DNA from: Lachnospiraceae bacterium
GTDB taxonomy: Bacteria > Bacillota > Clostridia > Lachnospirales > Lachnospiraceae
Length of the DNA stretch: 50,741 nt
Assembly (NCBI GenBank): GCA_021203305.1
Contig: JAJQBK010000062.1
Coordinates: 1 to 50,741, forward strand
Reading direction: 5' to 3'
The first letter of the stretch is position 1, and each line of letters opens with the position of its first letter. Under the pieces are notes generated by a model, which was given only the letters and a program-made list of their open reading frames with translations, was not told where the DNA came from and made no database searches. Made by a program: the position numbers and the translations under genes. Shown here one piece after another: positions 31,374-40,553 of this stretch.

Positions 31374-32753
31374 ATGAGCAGACCGAACATTATCTTTTAC
31401 TTTTCAGATCAACAGCGGGCGGACACCCTTGGCTGCTATGGCCAGAGGCTGGATATCACGCCGAATGTGGACCGGCTGGCGAGAGAGGGCGTTATGTTTC
31501 GCAATGCCTTTACCGCTCAGCCGGTATGCGGCCCATGCAGGGCGATGTTTCAGACCGGGCGCTATCCTACGGAGTTAAACTGCTGGAAAAACGGCCAGCC
31601 CCTGCCGCGGGATGTGAAGACTGTGGCCGGTTACATGGAGGAGGCGGGTTATGAGACAGCCTATGTGGGGAAATGGCATCTTGCCAGCGGATCAGGCGGC
31701 AGCCGGACACTGGATTACACTGTAAAAGCGGTCCCAAAAGAGCTGCGGGGCGGATACAACGGCTATTGGCGGGCGGCTGATGTGCTGGAATTTACCTCCC
31801 ATGGCTATGACGGCTATGTGTTTGATGAGAATAATCAAAGAATCGACTTTCAGGGCTACCGGGCGGACTGCATCAACGACATGGCGTTGAATTTCCTTGA
31901 TGTCAGAGACCGAAGCAGACCGTTTTTTATGGTGGTCTCCCAGATTGAGCCCCATCATCAGAACGACCATAAGCACTATGAGGGACCCCGCGGTTCTAAG
32001 GAAAAATACCGGGATTTTGAATTGCCGGGGGATTTGCAGGCTCTGAAGGGAAACGCCAACGAGGAGTATCCGGACTATCTTGGCCAGTGCGCCAGCCTGG
32101 ATCAGAATGTGGGGCGCCTTATCGCGAGGCTGAAGGAGGAAGGGCTCTATGAGGATACCGTGATTATTTACGCGTCGGATCATGGTTCCCACTTTATGAC
32201 GAGGAATAAAGATGGACACATGAACGGCGGGGACGATTATAAGCGCACCGGTCATGACGCCGCGCTTAAAGTCCCGCTGATCATCCGGGGAGGTTCCTAT
32301 GTGGGCGGAAAAGTAGTGGAGGATCTGGTCAGCACCGCCAGCCTGCCCAAAACGATCCTGGCCATGGCCGGAATAGATGTGGGCGATGGGATGATCGGGG
32401 AGAATCTGCTGGACGTGGTTCAGGGAAATGCCCCTGACCGGAAGAATGAGGTCTTCGCGCAGATCTCGGAGAGCCGGGTGGGCAGATGTATCCGCACACC
32501 GGAATATCTGTACGCTGTGTACGCCCCGGGGATGAATGGCTGTGAGGTTGGGGCTTCTGATTTTTATGCGGAAGATTATCTTTACAATGTGAATAAGGAT
32601 CCATATCAGCTTCACAATGTGGTTCATGAGGCCGCATACACGGAGATGAAGCGGGATCTGAGGGCACGGCTGCTTGCCTGGATTAAGGAGGCGGAGGGAG
32701 CAAGCCCCACGATCGCGGACACGGAAGTAGGAGAACAGGATGAAAGCAGATAA
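31374..32753 (+). CDS. Type I sulfatase without signal peptide (cytoplasmic), 459 aa
   Basis: An arylsulfatase-superfamily hydrolase. Formylglycine site C52-G-P-C-R with the following AMFQTG, an N-terminal metal site IFYFSDQQRADTLG (D12, Q13), GKWHLASG, and ASDHGSH near the C-terminal third. It opens directly with strand 1 and has no signal peptide or lipobox, so it acts in the cytosol. GGAGG lies 7 nt before ATG 31374. The Cys-type site needs a radical-SAM maturase, not found in the window. It is cotranscribed with the kinase, with a 14-nt overlap, and belongs with the GH112 pathway. The substrate, probably a sulfated amino-sugar glycan, is inferred. Confidence 0.87.
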   Translation: MSRPNIIFYFSDQQRADTLGCYGQRLDITPNVDRLAREGVMFRNAFTAQPVCGPCRAMFQTGRYPTELNCWKNGQPLPRDVKTVAGYMEEAGYETAYVGKWHLASGSGGSRTLDYTVKAVPKELRGGYNGYWRAADVLEFTSHGYDGYVFDENNQRIDFQGYRADCINDMALNFLDVRDRSRPFFMVVSQIEPHHQNDHKHYEGPRGSKEKYRDFELPGDLQALKGNANEEYPDYLGQCASLDQNVGRLIARLKEEGLYEDTVIIYASDHGSHFMTRNKDGHMNGGDDYKRTGHDAALKVPLIIRGGSYVGGKVVEDLVSTASLPKTILAMAGIDVGDGMIGENLLDVVQGNAPDRKNEVFAQISESRVGRCIRTPEYLYAVYAPGMNGCEVGASDFYAEDYLYNVNKDPYQLHNVVHEAAYTEMKRDLRARLLAWIKEAEGASPTIADTEVGEQDESR

Positions 32754-33828
32754 GACCTTGAAGGAATTACAGGTCATAAATCAATTTGACACCGGGCAGC
32801 AGGCCCGGTCGGTTATCCCCTGGGGAAACGGCCATATCAACCGGTCCTTTCTGGCAGCGATGGAATCGGGGGAGCGCTATATTCTGCAGAGAATCAACTC
32901 CGCCGTGTTTCAGGACGTGGATGGACTGATGGACAATATTGCGAGTGTCACCTCTTTTCTGCGGGAGCGGATCCAAAGGGAGGGTGGCGATCCAAAGAGA
33001 GGAACGCTGACTGTCATCCCCTCGGTGGATGGGCGGCCGTACTGGAAGGATGAAGAGGGGTTTGCCTGGCGGCTTTACGCCAATGTGGAGGGCACTGTGA
33101 CCTACGAGAAGGCGGAGAATGAGGAGGTCATGTACCAGGGAGGACTGGCGGTGGGACAGTTTCAGGCGCTCTTAGCGGACTTCCCGGTGGAGAAGCTGCA
33201 TGAGACGATCCCGGATTTTCATAATACGCCCAAACGGTACCAGACCTTTGAAAAAGCGGTTTCGGAGGATATCTGTGGCCGGGCGGCGTCCGTCGCGTCC
33301 GAGATTGCTTTTATCAGGGAACGCCGGGAGGAGATGAGCGTATTTGTGGAAATGCGGAAAAAGGGGCAGTTGCCGTTACGCGTGACCCACAATGACACCA
33401 AAATTAATAACATTTTGTTTGACGAGGCTTCTCAGAGGGCGGTGTGCCTCTGCGATCTGGACACCGTGATGCCCGGGTTTGCTGCCTTCGACTTTGGCGA
33501 CGCCATCCGGTCGGGGGCCAACACGGCGCTGGAGGATGAACCGGACAGCAGTAAGGTTTCTCTTTCTCTTCCACTGTATGGCGCTTATCTGAAGGGCTTT
33601 GTGGAGGGAACCCGGGGGAGACTGACGGAGGAGGAAATCCGCATGCTTCCCATGGGCGCGAAGCTGATGACGCTGGAGTGCGGGATGCGGTTCCTGACGG
33701 ACTATCTGCAGGGGGATACCTATTTTAAAATCGAGCGGGAGCGCCACAATCTGGACCGGTGCCGGACGCAGCTTGCACTGGTGGCGGATATGGAAAAGAA
33801 GTGGGAGCAGATGGCGCTATGTGTTTGA
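32740..33828 (+). CDS. APH-fold sugar kinase, likely N-acetylhexosamine 1-kinase type
   Basis: A 362-aa aminoglycoside-phosphotransferase-fold kinase. Catalytic loop HNDTKINNILF (H217, D219) and the metal-binding DLDTV (D239, D241) are visible, and the N-lobe has YILQRIN with the ATP lysine replaced by arginine or glutamine. NahK of bifidobacteria, which phosphorylates GlcNAc or GalNAc at C1, has the same fold and the same partner enzyme (GH112), so HexNAc 1-kinase is the best guess. It overlaps the sulfatase by 14 nt. Homoserine- or choline-type kinases share the fold and are the main alternative. Confidence 0.75.
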   Translation: MKADKTLKELQVINQFDTGQQARSVIPWGNGHINRSFLAAMESGERYILQRINSAVFQDVDGLMDNIASVTSFLRERIQREGGDPKRGTLTVIPSVDGRPYWKDEEGFAWRLYANVEGTVTYEKAENEEVMYQGGLAVGQFQALLADFPVEKLHETIPDFHNTPKRYQTFEKAVSEDICGRAASVASEIAFIRERREEMSVFVEMRKKGQLPLRVTHNDTKINNILFDEASQRAVCLCDLDTVMPGFAAFDFGDAIRSGANTALEDEPDSSKVSLSLPLYGAYLKGFVEGTRGRLTEEEIRMLPMGAKLMTLECGMRFLTDYLQGDTYFKIERERHNLDRCRTQLALVADMEKKWEQMALCV

Positions 33829-33842
33829 GGAGATATTCTGCT

Positions 33843-33871
33843 GCTGCCGGAGATTTTCCCCGGCAGCTGTT
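33843..33871. terminator. Hairpin between the convergent kinase and AraC genes
   Basis: GCTGCCGG (33843-33850) pairs with CCGGCAGC (33860-33867), followed by TGTTT. It serves the plus-strand operon; the minus-strand tail lacks a T run. Confidence 0.6.
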
Positions 33872-34714
33872 TCATAGCTGTGATTTCTTCATCCGGCAGT
33901 CCTTTCTGTAGTCAGAGGCGGACATGCCGCAGTATTTCCGGAAGCACTGGGCAAAATAGCTGGGGGAGGAAAAGCCGGAGTGGATGGCCACATCCGTGAT
34001 GCTGTAATCCGTGCTGGAAAGCAGCTCTTTGCTGGCCTTAATACGCACCTCGTTCAGATAGCTGATGGGCGAGAGGTCGAAATATCTGGTAAATTCGTGC
34101 ACCATATAGTATTTATTAAGATGAGTGATCCGGGCCAGTGTGTCCAGTGTGATCCCCGGCTGGGTATAATTCATTTCAATGTATTGCTTTAAACGGATAC
34201 ATTCCCTGCTGGAGCGCACGGGAGCGACATGGTCGGAGGAAAAGCTGGCGCGGCGGTTCAGCCTGACGATCAGCACCTCCAGAAGATTCTGGCAGACCAG
34301 CTCATAGTTTTCATTTTTCTCTTCCATCTCCTTCAGAAGCGTATCCATATAAAACAGAAGCTCCTTTTCTCCCTGGCGGCAGTCAAAGATGATATGTTCC
34401 CGGTTTTTTCCAAAGGAAAATTGAATTCCCTCCACTCCCAGGATAATGTATTCCAGCGGAATTTCTCCTGAAGACATTTCCGTGTGGCTCACATTGGCGT
34501 TGATGATGACAAAATTGTCCGCTTCCACGGGATAGGCCTCCTCCTCAATCTGATAGTAACCGCGTCCCCTTTTGATGTAGCAGAGTTCAGCGAAAGGGTG
34601 AGTGTGAGGGCGGCTGTGCCAGTCGTTTTCGTATTTGGAATAGGTGACATAGAGCAGGCGGGCGGAAAGATGATCGCTGCCCGGATTATCCAGTGAATAT
34701 CGTGAGATTGCCAT
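33872..34714 (-). CDS. AraC-family transcriptional regulator, 280 aa
   Basis: A cupin-type sensor domain at the N-terminus (WHSRPHTHPFAELCYIKRGRGYYQIEEEAYPV, split as about residues 32-65) and two AraC helix-turn-helix motifs in the last 100 residues (ITLDTLARITHLNKYYMVHEF and ITDVAIHSGFSSPSYFAQCFRKYCGMSASDYR). The start at 34714 has AAGGAGG upstream. It is divergent from the transporter operon and convergent with the sulfatase operon, so it is the likely regulator of both, which carry the same promoter. The inducer is probably the imported sugar. Confidence 0.88.
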   Translation of the reverse strand: MAISRYSLDNPGSDHLSARLLYVTYSKYENDWHSRPHTHPFAELCYIKRGRGYYQIEEEAYPVEADNFVIINANVSHTEMSSGEIPLEYIILGVEGIQFSFGKNREHIIFDCRQGEKELLFYMDTLLKEMEEKNENYELVCQNLLEVLIVRLNRRASFSSDHVAPVRSSRECIRLKQYIEMNYTQPGITLDTLARITHLNKYYMVHEFTRYFDLSPISYLNEVRIKASKELLSSTDYSITDVAIHSGFSSPSYFAQCFRKYCGMSASDYRKDCRMKKSQL

Positions 34715-34937
34715 GATTTTATCCTCCTTGCTGTAAATTTTATAATTATTGCTGTTCACAGGGACAGGTAATGTATGTAAAAAGAAAGAAAATACGTCTG
34801 GAGCCTATCTGCATTTTGCACATATTTTATGTGAAATATAATAAAATCTGTAAAAATCTGCCTATAATTTATCTGAGCCCAGAAGAAAATTATGTAAAAT
34901 TCCGCTGACTGCATCATAGCAGATATGGTCAAAAAAA

Positions 34938-35080
34938 GCAAGATATATAAAGAAAGAGACAAGATACACGTTGAAACCGGAAAATAATCTGATTATACTG
35001 AATTTGTCATTAAACATTTTTAGACACGGCGAAATTGTTGTACAATATAATGATAACATCGCCATGTCGGAAAAGGAGGA
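34938..35080 (+). repeat. Duplicated promoter region, copy 2
   Basis: The partner of 31109-31250: 60 bp identical, then related up to the ribosome binding site of the sugar-binding protein gene. The rest of the 369-nt divergent gap (34715-34937) is AT-rich and holds no gene. Confidence 0.92.
34971..34999 (+). promoter_or_regulatory. Promoter of the transporter-GH112 operon
   Basis: TTGAAA, a 17-nt spacer and TATACT. The leader contains GGCGA...TCGCC with an inner ATTGT-TGT-ACAAT hairpin (about 35028-35064). Confidence 0.75.
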
Positions 35081-35083
35081 AAT

Positions 35084-36406
35084 ATGAAGAGAAAAATGGT
35101 AAGCCTTCTGTTGGCGGCAGCCATGGTGACGGGACTGTTGGCCGGCTGCTCCAGCTCCTCTGCCAGCTCCACGAGCTCATCTGAGACCAGCGAGAGCACA
35201 GAGGAAACGGCTGATACCACAGAAGCGGCGGAAGAGACTTCTGATCTGGCGGATTACAGCGGTGTGACGCTGACCTACTGGTCTATGTGGACAAGCACCG
35301 AGCCACAGGCTGAGGTGATTCAGCAGGCGGCGGACGCGTTCAGCGAGCAGACCGGAGCCACCATCAACATTGAGTGGAAGGGACGTGACATTTCAAGCGT
35401 CATCCTGTCAGCGCTGGAGTCGGGAGAGGATATCGATCTGTTTGAGGACAGCGATTCCAGAATTTCCCAGAACTACGCGGATTACTGCTATGACCTGACC
35501 GAGATGGCGGAGGCGGCAGATTACGCTTCCTACAGCTACGCCTGCTTTACCGAGACCATTACGGACTGGGCGGGCTTCCTGGCCTGTATTGTGGAGCAGC
35601 CCCAGGTAGGCGGCGTCTGGTACAATAAGGACATCTTTGAGGCATGCGGAATTGATGTTCCCACCACCTGGGAGGAGTTTATGGACGCCTGCCAGACCAT
35701 GGTGGACAACGGCTATCAGCCCCTGGCTCTGGACAGCGCCTATGCCAGCTTTAACTTCGGCTATCACCTTGACAGATATCTGGGCGAGGATGCGGTTTCC
35801 GAATTATCCTTAAACGGCGGATGGAGCGACAGCGCTGGGGCCATCCAGGCGGCACAGGATATCATTGACTTTGTCAACGCCGGTTACCTGGCGGACGGCG
35901 CGCCGGATGAATATCCCTCCAGCCAGAATAAGATCGGCCTGACCGGCCAGGTGGCCATGGTGGTATGCGCCAATTATGTGACCTCTGAGGTTGACAATAA
36001 CAGCGGCGTGGATACCAACTGGGGAATGTTCAATTATCCGTCCATCGACGGAGGGGTTGACCCGTCTAACGCGTACGCTGGCGCCAACTGCATCGCGATT
36101 TCTTCCTACAGCGAGAACGCGCAGGCAGCCTTCGATTTCATCATGTTCCTGACCACCGGCGAGTATGACCAGCTGATGGCGGATACCGCGGAGCAGATTC
36201 CGGCGGATCCCAATAACACCGCTCCGGACAAGCTCAGCGGCACAGTGGAGGCTCTGCTTGATACATCCGATCCGTTAAAGTGGAATATGGGCCTGACCGA
36301 CAACTCTGACCTGAGCACCGGCATTAAAGAGAATGTTGTGAAGCTGTTTGAGGGCCAGTACGCGACCGGAGAGGAATTCGCGGCGGCTATGGACGCTTTA
36401 TACTAA
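35084..36406 (+). CDS. Sugar-binding lipoprotein of an ABC importer
   Basis: A 440-aa extracellular solute-binding protein (family 1). Lipoprotein signal with positively charged start and lipobox LAGC (C22), then a Ser/Thr/Glu-rich tether to about residue 55. The mature binding domain starts at GVTLTYWSMWTST and has the family VGGVWYNKDIFEACGIDVPTTWEEF signature. AAGGAGGAA precedes the ATG. It is the first gene of the import operon. The ligand is likely a galactosyl-HexNAc disaccharide, judged from the GH112 enzyme downstream. Confidence 0.9.
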   Translation: MKRKMVSLLLAAAMVTGLLAGCSSSSASSTSSSETSESTEETADTTEAAEETSDLADYSGVTLTYWSMWTSTEPQAEVIQQAADAFSEQTGATINIEWKGRDISSVILSALESGEDIDLFEDSDSRISQNYADYCYDLTEMAEAADYASYSYACFTETITDWAGFLACIVEQPQVGGVWYNKDIFEACGIDVPTTWEEFMDACQTMVDNGYQPLALDSAYASFNFGYHLDRYLGEDAVSELSLNGGWSDSAGAIQAAQDIIDFVNAGYLADGAPDEYPSSQNKIGLTGQVAMVVCANYVTSEVDNNSGVDTNWGMFNYPSIDGGVDPSNAYAGANCIAISSYSENAQAAFDFIMFLTTGEYDQLMADTAEQIPADPNNTAPDKLSGTVEALLDTSDPLKWNMGLTDNSDLSTGIKENVVKLFEGQYATGEEFAAAMDALY

Positions 36407-36466
36407 GAGAAAAAAACCGGCACAGTGTCTTATAAGGAAAAGGTTATTTTGAGAACACTGTAATCA

Positions 36467-36497
36467 GGGGCGGCGCTTTTTTGTGGCGCCGCCCTTT
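36467..36497 (+). terminator. Intercistronic hairpin between binding protein and permease
   Basis: A perfect 9-bp GC stem (36468-36476 with 36486-36494) and TTT. Such hairpins commonly let binding protein be made in excess over permeases by partial termination or mRNA protection. Confidence 0.6.
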
Positions 36498-36522
36498 CCC
36501 ACATTCAGAAAGGGAAAGCATC

Positions 36523-37416
36523 ATGAAAAAGAATAAATCCATGATTGTGTGTTTTTTGCTCCCGTGTGTGCTGGCGATATTGATTGTCTATCTGTATCCT
36601 GTGCTCAGGACGCTTTTGATGAGTTTTTTTAAGATAGAGAGCGTGACATCGGATATTTCCAACTGGAGCTTTTACGGACTGGGCAATTATAAAAGGATAT
36701 TTGGAAGCGCTACTTTCCGGACTGCCATGTGGAATATGTTTCGTATCTGGCTGGTGGGCGGGATTATTACGCTGTCGATCGCGCTGCTGTTCGCGGTCAT
36801 CCTGACCAGCGGGATCCGCTTCAAAAAATTTTTCCGGGCTGCCATTTATCTGCCAAATGTGATCAGCGCCGTGGCCCTGGCCACCATGTGGGTTCAGTAT
36901 GTATACAACAATGACTACGGCATGCTCAATAAAATGCTTCGCTCCGTGGGACTGGAGGGTGTGAAATGGCTGGGGACGGATACCAAGTTCTGGGCCATGC
37001 TGGCCGCCTTTATTTTCGGGGCGGTGGGCTATTATATGCTGATCTTTATCAGCGGGATCGAGCGGATTCCCCAGGATCTCTATGAGGCGGCCATTATCGA
37101 CGGCGCCGGCATAGTGCAGAGGTTTACCAGAATCACCATGCCTCTCCTGAAGGGAATTATGAAGACCAACATTACCTTCTGGACCATCAATTCCGCCACC
37201 TTTTATCTGTGGTCGAAGATGTTTTCTCCGGTGGATACGGAAAGCTCCACCATTGTGCCTGTAGTATATCTGTATGAGCTGATCTTCGGCGGCAAGTCCG
37301 TATCTGAGAGAGACGCCGGAGCTGGCGCGGCTGTGGGCGTGACACTGGCGGTGATTATCCTCCTTGCCTATCTTGTGATGAACAGGGTGTTTAAGGAAGA
37401 TGATCTGGAGTTTTAA
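36523..37416 (+). CDS. Sugar ABC importer permease (MalF/UgpA type)
   Basis: A 297-aa protein with six membrane helices and the EAA loop EAAIIDGAGIVQRFTRITMPLL that docks the ATPase. The start at 36523 is preceded by GAAAGGGAAAG. It pairs with the next permease 12 nt downstream. No ATPase gene is present, as usual for such operons that use a shared MsmK-type ATPase. Confidence 0.92.
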   Translation: MKKNKSMIVCFLLPCVLAILIVYLYPVLRTLLMSFFKIESVTSDISNWSFYGLGNYKRIFGSATFRTAMWNMFRIWLVGGIITLSIALLFAVILTSGIRFKKFFRAAIYLPNVISAVALATMWVQYVYNNDYGMLNKMLRSVGLEGVKWLGTDTKFWAMLAAFIFGAVGYYMLIFISGIERIPQDLYEAAIIDGAGIVQRFTRITMPLLKGIMKTNITFWTINSATFYLWSKMFSPVDTESSTIVPVVYLYELIFGGKSVSERDAGAGAAVGVTLAVIILLAYLVMNRVFKEDDLEF

Positions 37417-37428
37417 AGGAGGCTGACG

Positions 37429-38301
37429 ATGAGTAAAAAAGAAGTAGCAAAATACAGAGAAAAAGTCAACTGGAAAAAAGAACTGCGCCTGCTGCCGGGG
37501 TACCTGATCGTGACAATCTGGATTCTGTTCGGGGCCGCTTTCCTTTTATGGATTCTCGCAGCCAGCCTTTCCACCTCCAGAGAAATATTTTCCGGGACTG
37601 TTTTTCAATTTCAGTCCGGCTTTCATTTTGAAAATTATGTGAACGCCTGGAACGCTCAGAACGTGTCCGTTTATTTTGCCAATTCCCTGCTGTACGCCTC
37701 CGTATCCTGTGTGGGCGTACTGCTGATCGCGGGACCGGCGTCCTATGTCCTTTCCCGGTTTGAGTTTTTTGCCAATAAGGTTGTCAAATCATCGCTGATT
37801 GTGGCCATGGGCATCCCCGCGATCATGATTATCATGCCGATTTACTCCATGACAGTGAGATGGGGCATTAAGGGAAGAGCGCTGCTGATTTTTCTGTATA
37901 TCTGTATGCATGTTCCCAACACTACGATTTATCTGCTGAATTTCTTCGCGACCCTGTCAAGGACATACGAGGAGGCGGCGGCCATCGACGGCTGCAGCCC
38001 CGCCAAAACCTTCTGGGTGATCATGCTGCCTTTGATTCAGCCGGCTCTTATTACGATTACGATCTTTAACTTCCTGGGCGTGTGGAATGAATTCTTTATG
38101 GCGCTGATCTTCGCAAGCAGCGAGAAGATGATGTCCGTGGGAGTGGGACTTTTACAGATTGTCAACGCCATGAAATACACCGGAAATTACGGCGGCCTGT
38201 TCGCGGCTGTGGTAATCGTGTTCATGCCCACCTTTATCCTCTATCTGTTTTTGTCGGAAAAGATCATCGCTGGTGTGACCGGCGGCGGTATCAAGGGATA
38301 A
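37429..38301 (+). CDS. Sugar ABC importer permease (MalG/UgpE type)
   Basis: A 290-aa permease. An N-terminal basic cytosolic stretch precedes six membrane helices, and the EAA loop reads EEAAAIDGCSPAKTFWVIMLPLIQP. GGAGG lies before the ATG. It is the second permease of the importer and is followed 30 nt later by the GH112 gene. Confidence 0.92.
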   Translation: MSKKEVAKYREKVNWKKELRLLPGYLIVTIWILFGAAFLLWILAASLSTSREIFSGTVFQFQSGFHFENYVNAWNAQNVSVYFANSLLYASVSCVGVLLIAGPASYVLSRFEFFANKVVKSSLIVAMGIPAIMIIMPIYSMTVRWGIKGRALLIFLYICMHVPNTTIYLLNFFATLSRTYEEAAAIDGCSPAKTFWVIMLPLIQPALITITIFNFLGVWNEFFMALIFASSEKMMSVGVGLLQIVNAMKYTGNYGGLFAAVVIVFMPTFILYLFLSEKIIAGVTGGGIKG

Positions 38302-38331
38302 GTAAAAAATTATGCAGCGGGAGAGAAAGCA

Positions 38332-40494
38332 ATGTTTCAGGAAAAAGGAAGAGTGACGATTCCAACGGATGTGGATGTGGTGAAGGAAACCATGGAGCTG
38401 GCAAAGCACTGGGGGGCTGACGCGGTCAGAGACTGTGACGGCACGGAGTTCCCCTTGGAATTAAAGGACGCGGGAATGAAGGTGTATTCCACCTATTACA
38501 CCACCAGAAAGGACAATGCCTGGGCAAAAGCTCATCCGGAGGAGATTCAGCAGATGTACATCATGACGCCCATCCGCACAGCTGTCGGCGATTTGCTGCG
38601 GATTCGTCTGATGGAAGGGCTTTATCCGGATATGCTGACGCCCAATACCAGGGACGATATCACCCGCTGGTGGGAAGTCATTGACCGCACCACGGGGGAG
38701 GCTCTGCCTTCGTTCGACTGGAGCTATGATGAGAAAACGGGGGAAGCAGTTATCAAAAGCACTCCCTTCCATGATTATTCGGTCAGCTTTCTGGCCTATA
38801 TTCTGTGGGACCCGGTACATATGTACAATGCCGTGGTCAATGACTGGAAGGATGTGGAGCATCAGCTGACCTTCGATGTCAGGCAGCCAGAGTCTCATGC
38901 CTATACCATGGTGAGACTGAGACGCTTCATCGAAGAGCATCCATACGTGGATGTGCTCCGTTTTACCACCTTTTTCCATCAGTTTACGCTGATCTTTGAT
39001 GAACAGGCAAGGGAAAAATATGTGGACTGGTACGGCTATTCTGCGTCGGTGAGCCCCTATATTCTGGAGCGGTTTGAAAAGGAAGTGGGATACGCATTCC
39101 GCCCGGAGTTTATCATTGATCAGGGCTATTACAACAACCAGTACCGGATTCCATCCCGGGAGTATAAGGATTTTCAGGCTTTCCAGAGAAAAGAAGTGGC
39201 CTCGATCGCGAAGGAGATGGTGGATATCTGCCATGAGCACGGTAAGGAAGCCATGATGTTTCTGGGGGATCACTGGATCGGCACCGAACCCTTTATGGAT
39301 GAATTTCAGCGGATCGGCCTGGACGCGGTGGTGGGAAGCGTGGGAAACGGATCCACTCTGCGTCTGATCAGCGACATCGAGGGAGTAAAATATACAGAGG
39401 GACGGCTGCTTCCCTATTTCTTCCCGGATGTGTTCTGCGAGGGCCAGGATCCTGTCAGGGAAGCGAAGATCAACTGGGTCACGGCCAGAAGGGCGATTTT
39501 GAGAAAGCCTGTGGACCGCATTGGCTACGGCGGCTACCTGAAGCTGGCGGTGAAATTTCCGGAATTTGTGGATTACGTGGAGTCCGTATGTGAGGAGTTC
39601 CGGCTGCTGTATGACAATATCAAAGGCGCCAGGCCTTATTGCGTCAAAACGGTGGCGGTGCTCAACTGCTGGGGCAGGATGCGCGCCTGGGGCTGTCATA
39701 TGGTGCATCATGCCATCTACCATAAGGAAAATTATTCCTACGCGGGCGTCATTGAGGCTCTCTCCGGCGCACCCTTTGACGTGAGGTTTATCAGCTTTGA
39801 CGATATCATTGAAAATCCGGACATTCTGAAGAATATCGATGTACTGCTGAACGTGGGAGACGCGGATACGGCGCAGACCGGCGGGGAAATCTGGTGTAAC
39901 CCTGAAATTTCTTCTGTTATAAAGGAATTTGTATACAACGGCGGAGGCATCATCGGTGTGGGCGAGCCCAGCGGGCATCAGGCCAACGGCCATTTCATTC
40001 AGCTGGCCAATGTGTTCGGCGTGGAGGAGGAGAGGAATTTCACCCTGGGGTATGATAAGTATAACTGGGAGAATCATGAGCACTTTATCACTCAGGATAC
40101 GCCAGGGGAAATTGACTTTGGCCAGTCCCGCAAATATATGTACGCCCTGGAGGGAACCACGGTGCTGGAGGCCAGGAACAAGGAGCTTCATCTCGCGGTC
40201 CATGAATTCGGACAGGGGAGAGCTGTGTACATCAGCGGCCTGCCCTACAGCTTCGCCAACTCCCGTCTGCTGTACAGGGCCGTTCTGTGGAGCGCGGGCA
40301 GCGAGGAGGAGATCTGCAAGTGGTTCTCCACCAATTACAATGTGGATGTGCACACTTACGTGGAAAACGGCAAATACTGTGTGGTCAATAATACATACGA
40401 GCCGCAGACTACCGTGGTCTATCGGGGGGACGGCAGCAGCTTTTCACTGGCGCTGGAGGCAAACCAGATTTTATGGTATGATACAGGGGAATGA
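38332..40494 (+). CDS. gnpA: 1,3-beta-galactosyl-N-acetylhexosamine phosphorylase (GH112)
   Basis: A 720-aa cytosolic phosphorylase that splits Gal-beta-1,3-HexNAc with phosphate into Gal-1-P and GlcNAc or GalNAc. It shows the GH112 order: a TIM barrel opening GRVTIPTDVD...ELAKHWGADAVRDCDGTEFP, SFLAYILWDPVHMYN, IIDQGYYNNQYRIPSREYKDF, FLGDHWIGTEPF and YFFPDVFCEGQDP, then a Rossmann-like middle domain (GGGIIGVGEPSG) and a C-terminal beta domain. Clostridial GH112 paralogues include a galactosyl-rhamnose phosphorylase, so specificity is not certain. The kinase, NagB and lack of rhamnose genes favour the HexNAc type. No signal peptide is seen, which fits uptake by the adjacent importer. Confidence 0.9.
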   Translation: MFQEKGRVTIPTDVDVVKETMELAKHWGADAVRDCDGTEFPLELKDAGMKVYSTYYTTRKDNAWAKAHPEEIQQMYIMTPIRTAVGDLLRIRLMEGLYPDMLTPNTRDDITRWWEVIDRTTGEALPSFDWSYDEKTGEAVIKSTPFHDYSVSFLAYILWDPVHMYNAVVNDWKDVEHQLTFDVRQPESHAYTMVRLRRFIEEHPYVDVLRFTTFFHQFTLIFDEQAREKYVDWYGYSASVSPYILERFEKEVGYAFRPEFIIDQGYYNNQYRIPSREYKDFQAFQRKEVASIAKEMVDICHEHGKEAMMFLGDHWIGTEPFMDEFQRIGLDAVVGSVGNGSTLRLISDIEGVKYTEGRLLPYFFPDVFCEGQDPVREAKINWVTARRAILRKPVDRIGYGGYLKLAVKFPEFVDYVESVCEEFRLLYDNIKGARPYCVKTVAVLNCWGRMRAWGCHMVHHAIYHKENYSYAGVIEALSGAPFDVRFISFDDIIENPDILKNIDVLLNVGDADTAQTGGEIWCNPEISSVIKEFVYNGGGIIGVGEPSGHQANGHFIQLANVFGVEEERNFTLGYDKYNWENHEHFITQDTPGEIDFGQSRKYMYALEGTTVLEARNKELHLAVHEFGQGRAVYISGLPYSFANSRLLYRAVLWSAGSEEEICKWFSTNYNVDVHTYVENGKYCVVNNTYEPQTTVVYRGDGSSFSLALEANQILWYDTGE

Positions 40495-40553
40495 TAAACG
40501 CTTTTCTGTAAGAAAGGTATCTTTATCCTGAAATTCAGAAGGAACGAAAAAAC

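Noticed and set aside
31692-32777. 361-codon open frame opposite the sulfatase
   Set aside because: Antisense shadow of the sulfatase gene without start signals or family features.
38461-40353. 630-codon open frame opposite the GH112 gene
   Set aside because: It is a shadow of the high-GC phosphorylase gene: no ribosome site, no recognisable domain, and the plus-strand protein is a clear GH112 enzyme.
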